Assembly (NCBI GenBank): GCA_026785985.1
Contig: JAJAYX010000366.1
Coordinates: 1 to 5,565, forward strand
From: Rudanella sp.
GTDB taxonomy: Bacteria > Bacteroidota > Bacteroidia > Cytophagales > Spirosomataceae
DNA length: 5,565 bases
Direction of reading: 5' to 3'
Shown here: positions 1-5,565 of the stretch, piece after piece
Numbering within the stretch: position 1 is the first letter of the stretch
Layout of the letters: every line of letters starts with the position of its first letter
Translations under genes and position numbers: made by a program
Notes under the pieces: model-generated
Told to the model about the DNA's origin: nothing
The model's input: the letters and a program-made list of their open reading frames with translations, nothing else
Databases searched by the model: none

Positions 1-191
1 AGGCTCAATTCACTCATAAAAAACAGTGACACGAATAAGTGACTTTTTTCTGCTTTTTGCTTCCTCGCCCAAACCCGGACTCGCAACAGGTATGTAGTTG
101 CCAAATCGAATTAACCCCTATATCTATAAGCGGCAAATGGATAGGTTGAGCGAATCCATCGCGCTGGTGTTGCGACGAGGTCTGGCATAAA

Positions 192-227
192 CTGTTTATT
201 GGCAGTACTATTACTGCCAATAAACAG
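192..227. repeat. Perfect 16-bp inverted repeat with 4-base loop
   Basis: The left arm CTGTTTATTGGCAGTA (192-207) and right arm TACTGCCAATAAACAG (212-227) are exact reverse complements around the loop CTAT (208-211). The repeat ends 28 bp before the antitoxin start. It is more likely an operator than a terminator: no T-run follows it, no gene is seen just upstream, and its outer ends carry the ATAAAC hexamers that recur outside the repeat. As RNA it would form a strong hairpin, so a role in ending upstream transcription is not excluded. Confidence 0.85.
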
Positions 228-228
228 C

Positions 229-236
229 TATATTTG
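229..236 (+). promoter_or_regulatory. Bacteroidota-type -7 promoter box (TATATTTG)
   Basis: TATATTTG matches the TAnnTTTG consensus of the Bacteroidota housekeeping sigma factor exactly. Transcription would start around 241-244, giving a leader of only about 12-15 nt before the ATG at 256. The expected TTTG-like -33 element is not visible near 205-210, which falls in the inverted repeat; a TTGG at 199-202 is too far upstream. A missing -33 element is tolerated in this phylum. The box is flanked by ATAAACAG copies, so a bound repressor would block it. Confidence 0.55.
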
Positions 237-255
237 AGCCATAAACAGGCAGAAA

Positions 256-732
256 ATGGCAACCACAACCATACAGTCGGGAAAATCCCGCCCCTTAAAC
301 CGCAAAAAAGTCCCGGCACAAACGGCAAGTTCTGTACCGCTCTACCAGCCGAAACACGCTTACGGCTTCTCCGTTATCGAACAGGCTCAACAGGGTGTTT
401 CTACGCAACAGGTCGATCAGCTTGCCACACTGCTTGGTATTTCGTTAAAGGAAATAGCGGTGATTCTACAGGTAGCCGAACGGACTCTACATCGGTTTCG
501 GAGCGAAGGACGGTTAGATAGCCAAGCCTCCGAACGGCTTTTGCTGCTCGAAAATCTGTCCGCTCATGGGTTGGACGTGTTCGACGGTCGGGCCGATGCG
601 TTGGCAAACTGGCTACGTTACCCCTTACGTGAATTGAAGCAACAGTCCCCGCTTGAGTTACTACACACCATTAGCGGGTTCGGTTTAGTGGACGATGTTC
701 TGACCCGGATTGAGTACGGGGTTTATTCTTAA
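256..732 (+). CDS. Xre/MbcA/ParS-type antitoxin (DUF2384) of a RES-Xre toxin-antitoxin pair
   Basis: This 158-residue protein should neutralise the RES toxin encoded just downstream and repress the shared promoter. Residues 1-35 are a basic, probably flexible tail (R12, R16, K17, K18). Residues about 49-85 look like an Xre-type helix-turn-helix: a GVSTQQVDQLATLLGIS stretch, then the helix VAERTLHRFRSEGRL. Residues about 93-158 match the DUF2384 toxin-binding domain, with A117-N-W-L120, P123, P132-L-E-L-L136, G141 and the characteristic ending RIEYGVYS. Length and domain order are normal for the family. The ATG at 256 has only an A-rich stretch upstream (AGAAA), usual in Bacteroidota. The gene ends 17 bp before the toxin ATG. 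Antitoxin-first order and the operator-like repeats upstream suggest autoregulation. Family assignment is firm; DNA binding at this site is inferred. Confidence 0.93.
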   Translation: MATTTIQSGKSRPLNRKKVPAQTASSVPLYQPKHAYGFSVIEQAQQGVSTQQVDQLATLLGISLKEIAVILQVAERTLHRFRSEGRLDSQASERLLLLENLSAHGLDVFDGRADALANWLRYPLRELKQQSPLELLHTISGFGLVDDVLTRIEYGVYS

Positions 733-749
733 AACGCCTGTTGGTCAGT

Positions 750-1214
750 ATGTTGGTTTATCGTCTTTATAAAAGCACGTACATTGCCGAGCCGCTGTCT
801 GCCGAAGGTTCACGCCGGGCAGGTGGCCGCTGGAATCCAAAGGGTTTTCCGATTCTATATGCATCGGCCACGCCCGAACTGGCCCTTCTCGAAGTAGTAG
901 CTCACCTGAATCCATCTTTTATTCCCCGTTTTCATTTGGTAGTGCTGGATATTCCACAACCGGAGCGAATCGTTTCAGCAAGCGATTTGCCCGCTAACTG
1001 GCGCGACGACGATCAACACGAAATCATGAAAAATCATTTGTCCGACTGGCTGAAACAACCCGAAACGCTTACGATTGCCGTTCCATCGGCCATTGTCGTT
1101 CGGTCTATTAACTATTTGATTCACGGTGATTATCCACAATTCAATCAGTTGGTGAAAATTATTGAAAATGAGCCGTTTGAACTTGACGGGCGATTGATAA
1201 AAGGAGGCTCATGA
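750..1214 (+). CDS. RES-domain toxin (NAD+-consuming), partner of the DUF2384 antitoxin
   Basis: The 154-residue protein is one complete RES domain. Family members degrade NAD+ (or transfer ADP-ribose) in the cytoplasm and stop growth unless bound by their Xre/DUF2384 antitoxin. Visible features are R5 in the opening VYRLYKS, the G26-R-W-N29 motif, Y37, E48 in LALLEV and S113 in AVPSAIV, covering the Arg, Glu and Ser positions that name the family. N121-Y-L follows as expected, but the usual NP-x-HP stretch after it reads HGDYP, a mild divergence. The product looks intact and probably active. I chose ATG 750, since RES proteins usually begin a few residues before the first Arg; an in-frame TTG at 741 would add only three residues. 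The stop overlaps the next gene's start, so the toxin may be translationally coupled to an envelope protein. Confidence 0.93.
   Translation: MLVYRLYKSTYIAEPLSAEGSRRAGGRWNPKGFPILYASATPELALLEVVAHLNPSFIPRFHLVVLDIPQPERIVSASDLPANWRDDDQHEIMKNHLSDWLKQPETLTIAVPSAIVVRSINYLIHGDYPQFNQLVKIIENEPFELDGRLIKGGS
1201..1207 (+). promoter_or_regulatory. Strong Shine-Dalgarno site AAGGAGG inside the toxin's last codons
   Basis: AAGGAGG lies in the final Lys-Gly-Gly codons of the RES gene. Two tandem ATG codons follow, at 1211 and 1214. Only 3 bases separate the site from the first ATG and 6 from the second, so 1214 is the better-spaced start. No comparable site precedes the other genes in this window, where Bacteroidota-style starts without Shine-Dalgarno are the rule. 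Confidence 0.6.
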
Positions 1215-2323
1215 TGACTTTCCTCCAACCTGCTTTTCTTTGGGGACTTTTGGCCATCGCCATTCCAGTGCTGATCCACCTATGGCATCAGAAACGGGGC
1301 CAACCCCTCCCCTGGGCGGCCATGCAATGGCTCCGCGAGGCCAGTGAGCAACAACAGCGCGGCCTGAAATTCGATGATTGGTTGTTGCTGGCGGTGCGCT
1401 GCCTGGTGATCGCGCTCTTGTCGATTTTGCTCGCCCAACCCATCTGGAAACCGGATACCGACCCAAAAGCGATTCGGGTGGTTCATGTGGTGGCTTCCGA
1501 TTCGTTGGTGCGGTCAACGTTTCGGTTTGAGTTGGAACGGGCGCGGCAAGTTGGTGAACCGGTGGTTGCATTACCTGCTGACAACTCGCTGAATCCCTTG
1601 TTGTTACAGGCGGTTCTGGACTCGCTCCGGCAACCCGATTTAGCCGTGCATTTGTATGTTCGGAATGATGCCTCGCTGGCCGATGTGCCGCAAATTTCGG
1701 TGCCGGAGCGGTTCAGTTTACACACGGCCCTGTCGCCACGGCAAGTCAGTCAACGGCTTTCCGGGGTGGGCCAAAACCCGTTTTCAGGCATCAAACGCCC
1801 GCTTGCCGTGTGGCTGAACTATCGGAATTCGATTGAGCGGCAGACAGTTACGGCGGCACTTCGGGCGTTGGCCGGGGTTTACGCCCTGAATTTGAACATA
1901 AGCACCAACCCAAACTCAACCCGCCAACATGATTGGGTTTTGACGGATCAGTTTCCCGGCAACCCACGTCCCCAAACCCTTTACACGGTGTCGGGGGCAA
2001 GCGGAGGCAATGCACAAAATCGGGTGGCCCAAGGTCTGCCAAACGTTGTTTTTGTGGCCGACACGCTGACTCCCCAAACTTCGGAGCGGGTGGAAAATGG
2101 GCAGTTGCCGGAGTGGTTGGGCTATCAATTACTGGATTTTTACAAACGTAACCCGACCTCGCCCGCCCTAACACAACAGGAAATGGACGGGCTTTTTGTA
2201 CGAACAAATGCAATGAATACAGCGCAAACCGTATCTATTAGCCGAATACGGGAGCAAAACTGGTTGCTTCTGGCGTTGTTAGTGGTAATTGGTATTGAAC
2301 GCTGGCTGGCTTTACGAAAATGA
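1214..2323 (+). CDS. BatA-domain inner-membrane protein without a recognisable vWA metal site
   Basis: The product (369 residues from ATG 1214, or 370 from ATG 1211) opens with a typical BatA N-terminal domain: MTFLQPAFLWGLLAIAIPVL forms membrane helix 1 (about 4-24), then a short basic loop, a conserved W34-x-x-M-x-W-L stretch, and helix 2 (about 57-76) ending QPIW. Residues 80-345 are a non-membrane region; a third helix at about 349-366 anchors the C-terminus. Classical BatA proteins carry a von Willebrand A domain with a DxSxS metal site after helix 2. Here that position reads HVVASDSL (91-98), and no full DxSxS is seen. The large domain may be a degenerate alpha/beta fold. BatA proteins are linked to MoxR ATPase and envelope-stress systems; the exact role here is unknown. 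The toxin stop shares bases with its start, and its own TGA overlaps the next ATG by 4 bp, indicating one operon. Confidence 0.85.
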   Translation: MTFLQPAFLWGLLAIAIPVLIHLWHQKRGQPLPWAAMQWLREASEQQQRGLKFDDWLLLAVRCLVIALLSILLAQPIWKPDTDPKAIRVVHVVASDSLVRSTFRFELERARQVGEPVVALPADNSLNPLLLQAVLDSLRQPDLAVHLYVRNDASLADVPQISVPERFSLHTALSPRQVSQRLSGVGQNPFSGIKRPLAVWLNYRNSIERQTVTAALRALAGVYALNLNISTNPNSTRQHDWVLTDQFPGNPRPQTLYTVSGASGGNAQNRVAQGLPNVVFVADTLTPQTSERVENGQLPEWLGYQLLDFYKRNPTSPALTQQEMDGLFVRTNAMNTAQTVSISRIREQNWLLLALLVVIGIERWLALRK

Positions 2324-4608
2324 CTCCAAACAAGATTATTAATTCGGTTCGGAACCAACTCTATCTCAATGCCTTGCTCAAAGGGGCATTGTTGGGGCTG
2401 TCAGGCTATTTTTCAGGTGTTACGCTGGGTTTGCCTTTAGTTTGGTCGATGCTGTTGGGGGTTGTTGGCGGGGTGGCCGGTTTGTTGCTTGGGCAAGTTC
2501 ATCAACCTCGTCGTCCGGCAGCAGTGACCCTGATTCACCGGGTGGTGGGCGATGCCGAATATAGCCTGCCTCTGCTCGATAAACCCACGCTCAACATGGC
2601 CGGGCAGATGCAAATGGAACGGCTTTCGGCACGGCTGGCTAATGCCCGGATTCCGACGGTTTGGCAAGCCAACATCTGGCCCTATGCCCTGGCTTTGGTG
2701 GGCGTTGCCGGACTTGCATATGGCCTTCCGTTGGTGTCAGCAAAAAATCAACCCGTGAAGCCTAAATTATTAACTGGCAGTAGGAAATCCGTACCGGAAG
2801 AGCCGCCGAAGCCACCTCGTTTTACATCGGCAACGGTTCGGGTGCAGCCGTCGGGCTATTCGGGTTTGCCCGTGCGCCAAACAAACAACCTGAACGTAGC
2901 AGCCCTGAATGGCTCTCAATTAGTATGGCAAATTCGCTTTTCCGACAACCGAAACCTGCGCGTTCGGCTCACCAATAATCGGGGTGAGGAACTGGCCTTT
3001 CGAGCTGGGAATGCCGGGTTTTCGTATGCAGACAAATTGCTTAATTCGGGCCTGTATTCGGTGCGGGCTTACTGGAAAAACCCCGGTAATGGACAGGATT
3101 CATTGTTCTATCAATCAGCATTTTATCGGCTTGAAGCCCAGCCCGATCTGGCTCCCAAGATTGAACCGGTGGCCAAAGAACTATATCGGTTTCATAGCCT
3201 GAAAGACTCGAAACAACTGACTGTTTCGGCCCGAATTTCGGATGATTTCAAGGTACAACAGGCGTTTATCATCGCAACGCTGGCGCGGGGATCGGGTGAG
3301 AATGTGAAGTTTCGGGAGGTCAGAATGCCTTTGAGTCCGAACAATTTTACCGATGCCCGACTCAGCAAAACCCTCGACCTGAAAGCACTCGATTTTGCCC
3401 CCGGCGATGAATTGTACTACTATTGGGGAGCCATCGACAACCGCCAACCCGAACCAAATTTCACCAAGTCCGACACCTATTTTGTGGTGTATAAAGACAC
3501 GTCTAAAGTCGATGATTCTCAGTTGGCAACGATGGCTGTGAACATCATGCCCGAATATTTCAGGAGTCAGCGGCAGATCATTATCGACACTGAAAAACTG
3601 ATTGCCAAACGCGGGAAAGTGCTCAAAGAAACATTCAACAGTTTCTCGAATGAAATCGGTTTCGACCAGAAAGTGTTGCGCCTGAAATACGGGCAATATC
3701 TGGGCGAAGAGTTTGAGAATCAGATTGGTGGCCATTCTCCATTAGCCGACAACGACGCGCATCTGCTGGATGGCTATATGCACAAACACGATGCCGACCC
3801 CGATAAGGTTTCGGGTAGCGAAACACCCCGAACCTTCGCGTTTAAAATGGCCGAAAAAGCCCAACAGGCTGGCGCACAAACGCCCGACGGGAGTACACCC
3901 ACGGGGGGCGATGCGTCGAACGGGGATGGACACCATCACGGTGGAGGCAAGCCGGGCGAGGGGCAGGATCCGTTGGCGGCTTTAATGGAGCAATACGTTC
4001 ACTCCCACGACAATGCCGAAACGAACACGTTCTACGAACAATCCACGCGCTCACTCCTGAAAATGGCTTTGGAACAGATGTGGCAATCGGAACTCCATTT
4101 GCGGCTTTACGAACCTGAAAAAGCCCTTCCGTTTGAAAAACAGGCCCTCGAATACCTGAAAACCGCTCAACAAAAATCCCGCGCCTACGCCAAAAAAACG
4201 GGCTTAGACCCGCCCCCTATCAAAGAAAAAGAAACCCGGCTGACTGGCGAACGCAAAAACGTAACGAACCGCTTTACTCAATCGCGAACCTACTCCGATA
4301 CCCAGGTTAACAGTTTGATTTCCAGTGTTCTGGGCCTGCTCGATCAACCTAAGCTCACCGCCGATCAACGCCTGATTGTCCAGCAATTGAGTGGGGCAAT
4401 GGTCAATCGCCCCTCCGTATCGGGTTTGCCCAATTGGTTCGTTTTGAGCGGTTTGCAGGAATTAGCGGCTGGCCGGGTGTTGGCCATTCGGCAACGGCAG
4501 CAACTGAAAACGAACCTATACAAAGCAATGGGTAACGCTGACAGCCAAAAAACGGCTTCGTTTGGCAGCAATGCACAGTTGGAACGGGCATTCTGGCGAA
4601 ATTTGTAG
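2320..4608 (+). CDS. DUF4175-like large membrane protein of the BatA cluster
   Basis: This 762-residue protein is of unknown function. The N-terminus has two close helices (about 20-38 and 40-58) and a third at about 119-139. Residues 165-400 look beta-rich and soluble, with Pro-rich entry (PEEPPKPPRF), probably periplasmic. From about 405 the protein turns helical: MPEYFRSQRQ (410-419), the segment KYGQYLGEEFE (456-466), a flexible Gly/His-rich linker around 515-550 with HHH at 538-540, then MWQSELHLRLYEPEKALPFE (587-606) and LDPPP. These last motifs are ones I recall in Bacteroidota DUF4175-like proteins encoded beside BatA genes. The start ATG overlaps the BatA-like stop as ATGA, so translation is probably coupled. 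The gene ends with TAG. Family assignment rests on topology, motifs and neighbours rather than on a search. No catalytic site is evident; a scaffold role is only a guess. Confidence 0.8.
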   Translation: MTPNKIINSVRNQLYLNALLKGALLGLSGYFSGVTLGLPLVWSMLLGVVGGVAGLLLGQVHQPRRPAAVTLIHRVVGDAEYSLPLLDKPTLNMAGQMQMERLSARLANARIPTVWQANIWPYALALVGVAGLAYGLPLVSAKNQPVKPKLLTGSRKSVPEEPPKPPRFTSATVRVQPSGYSGLPVRQTNNLNVAALNGSQLVWQIRFSDNRNLRVRLTNNRGEELAFRAGNAGFSYADKLLNSGLYSVRAYWKNPGNGQDSLFYQSAFYRLEAQPDLAPKIEPVAKELYRFHSLKDSKQLTVSARISDDFKVQQAFIIATLARGSGENVKFREVRMPLSPNNFTDARLSKTLDLKALDFAPGDELYYYWGAIDNRQPEPNFTKSDTYFVVYKDTSKVDDSQLATMAVNIMPEYFRSQRQIIIDTEKLIAKRGKVLKETFNSFSNEIGFDQKVLRLKYGQYLGEEFENQIGGHSPLADNDAHLLDGYMHKHDADPDKVSGSETPRTFAFKMAEKAQQAGAQTPDGSTPTGGDASNGDGHHHGGGKPGEGQDPLAALMEQYVHSHDNAETNTFYEQSTRSLLKMALEQMWQSELHLRLYEPEKALPFEKQALEYLKTAQQKSRAYAKKTGLDPPPIKEKETRLTGERKNVTNRFTQSRTYSDTQVNSLISSVLGLLDQPKLTADQRLIVQQLSGAMVNRPSVSGLPNWFVLSGLQELAAGRVLAIRQRQQLKTNLYKAMGNADSQKTASFGSNAQLERAFWRNL

Positions 4609-4614
4609 CACTAC

Positions 4615-5565
4615 ATGACATCAATTCTCTACAGTTGCCTCGCCCTTCTCGCTCTCCTTCAACCCTGGCTGCTTCTCCGCAACCGAACTAAACTCAGCAC
4701 GAGTCGGCTGTTGGTTCGGGCGGGGCTAAACGCACTGTTGTGGCTGATTTTGCTGGGTTTTGTGTGGCAACCGACCTGGACGAGTCAGCGGGAAACGACC
4801 CACGTTTTGTTAGTAGGCGATGACGTTCCTGCGTCGGTGGCCCGGCAGATACAGGACAGTTTGCGTATTCGGGAGCGGGTCACGGCAACCACGCTCAAGC
4901 CCGAACAAGTGGATTCCGTTACGCTGCTGGGCCAGGATTTTCCATCCGCATTGCTGGCCCGGCTGAGTCGGCAAACGCTGCGGTGGGTGCCGTTCGATGC
5001 GCCCGGTAACGTGGCTGACCTTAGCTGGAAAGGCGTGGTACGGGTTGGTGAACAACAACAAATTCGGGGGGTAATTAGAACTACAAAACGGCAAAAAATA
5101 GCCGTTCGATTTAGCAATCAAACGCTTGATAGTCTGTTGCTTAAACCGGGTAATCAGTCGTTTACACTTCGATTTTCGGCACCGGCTCGGGGGCGTACTG
5201 AAACGGTGATTTTTCGGGATAATGAACCCGTTGACACTATCCGGTTTTTCGGGCAGGGGACGCGCCCGCTGACCATCCGATTTCTGTTGAGCACGCCCGA
5301 TTTTGAAACCAAAACCCTGGCCGATTGGCTGGGTCGTCAGGGCAACCGGGTGGAGTTGAGCAGTACGTTATCGACTGGTATCGAAGCCAATCTCCAGATC
5401 AACGCATCCGCCAAAACAAACAAAACCAGTAAGACTACCCCCGATTTGGTGATTACGGAGCCTGGTTTGGTTGGTCAGGCACTGGTCAAAAAGGTGTTGG
5501 CCGACCGCAAGAGTGTGCTGGTGCTGAACCTGAGCGACCCACCCGCTGAAGCCGCCCTGATAAAC
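4615..5565 (+). CDS. Two-helix membrane protein of the BatA cluster, C-terminus cut by the window edge
   Basis: The reading frame is open from ATG 4615 to the last base, giving 317 residues without a stop, so the gene is partial at its 3' end. Residues 4-21 and about 36-51 are membrane helices joined by a short basic loop (RNRTKLSTSR). The second helix ends QPTW, as helix 2 of the BatA-like protein ends QPIW. A hydrophobic strand THVLLVGDDVP (62-72) follows, then a soluble region. Near the end, the stretch starting RPLTIRFLLSTPDFE, followed by LADWLGRQGNRVEL and PDLVITEP, resembles the start of a class I glutamine amidotransferase-like alpha/beta domain seen in some BatA-cluster proteins; its active-site region, if present, lies outside the window. 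The gene begins 6 bp after the DUF4175-like stop and in the same frame. No Shine-Dalgarno is seen. Membership in the operon is strong; function is unknown. Confidence 0.8.
   Translation, partial: MTSILYSCLALLALLQPWLLLRNRTKLSTSRLLVRAGLNALLWLILLGFVWQPTWTSQRETTHVLLVGDDVPASVARQIQDSLRIRERVTATTLKPEQVDSVTLLGQDFPSALLARLSRQTLRWVPFDAPGNVADLSWKGVVRVGEQQQIRGVIRTTKRQKIAVRFSNQTLDSLLLKPGNQSFTLRFSAPARGRTETVIFRDNEPVDTIRFFGQGTRPLTIRFLLSTPDFETKTLADWLGRQGNRVELSSTLSTGIEANLQINASAKTNKTSKTTPDLVITEPGLVGQALVKKVLADRKSVLVLNLSDPPAEAALIN

Larger units (their letters stand above)
187..248 (+). promoter_or_regulatory. Probable autoregulatory operator of the toxin-antitoxin pair
   Basis: The hexamer ATAAAC (or its complement GTTTAT) occurs four times: 187-192, 194-199 (complement), 220-225 and 241-246. 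The first two form a palindrome around a central T. The third and fourth belong to an 8-bp direct repeat ATAAACAG at 220-227 and 241-248, 21 bp apart, about two helical turns, so both would face the same side of the DNA. The promoter box at 229-236 lies between these two copies. Type II antitoxins with a helix-turn-helix commonly bind such repeats over their own promoter. That the antitoxin at 256-732 binds here is inference from position and symmetry. Confidence 0.6.

Noticed and set aside
1..186. Possible end of an upstream gene or RNA gene
   Set aside because: I looked for a tRNA-like fold on the minus strand near 61-95 (GAGTCCGGGTTTGGGCGAGG) but found no matching acceptor stem or canonical T-loop. 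The only repeat is a short AGTGAC at 25-30 and 38-43.
192..227. Rho-independent terminator
   Set aside because: The stem is strong but there is no T-run after either arm, and the arm ends recur as outside copies, which fits an operator better.
14..328. Minus-strand open frame of 104 codons across the left edge and the regulatory region
   Set aside because: It runs through the operator repeats and into the antitoxin start, has Cys/Ser-rich low-complexity content and no recognisable domain; treated as chance.
1848..2213. Long open frames on the minus strand inside the BatA-like and DUF4175-like genes
   Set aside because: They lie fully inside well-supported plus-strand genes and encode no recognisable domain; they are by-products of codon composition.
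2860..4431. 12-bp repeat TCGGGTTTGCCC at 2860-2871 and 4420-4431
   Set aside because: Both copies encode Ser-Gly-Leu-Pro in the same frame of one gene, with unrelated flanks; coincidence of common codons is sufficient.
1..5565. CRISPR array, insertion sequence, attachment site or replication origin
   Set aside because: No regularly spaced repeats, no transposase or integrase, no terminal inverted repeats with target duplication and no tRNA were seen.

Overview
The window looks like chromosomal DNA of a Bacteroidota bacterium, most likely Cytophagales (Spirosoma-like). This rests on three things: a TAnnTTTG-type promoter box ahead of the first gene, starts that mostly lack a Shine-Dalgarno sequence, and a downstream cluster whose proteins resemble BatA-domain and DUF4175-like membrane proteins of that phylum. 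The genus is inference. All genes are on the plus strand and tightly packed.

Positions 1-186 hold no gene I can support. Positions 187-248 carry a compact regulatory region: a 16-bp perfect inverted repeat, four copies of the hexamer ATAAAC/GTTTAT, and a TATATTTG promoter box between two of the copies. It sits directly ahead of a type II toxin-antitoxin pair: an Xre/MbcA/ParS-type antitoxin (256-732) and a RES-domain toxin (750-1214), a family of NAD+-degrading enzymes.

The toxin stop codon overlaps the start of a second gene group. This group is a BatA-domain membrane protein without a recognisable metal-binding vWA site (1214-2323), a large DUF4175-like membrane protein (2320-4608), and a two-helix membrane protein that runs off the right edge (4615-5565). 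Junctions are a 1- or 4-bp overlap, a 4-bp overlap and a 6-bp gap, so all five genes could be read as one transcript from the 229-236 promoter. In related genomes such BatA/DUF4175 genes usually follow MoxR ATPase and DUF58 genes (family knowledge, from memory). Here a toxin-antitoxin pair occupies that upstream position.

The main point of interest is this join between an NAD+-depleting toxin module and an uncharacterised cell-envelope operon, with an AAGGAGG ribosome site for the envelope gene buried in the last toxin codons. Whether the join has functional meaning or is simply an insertion cannot be decided from the window alone.
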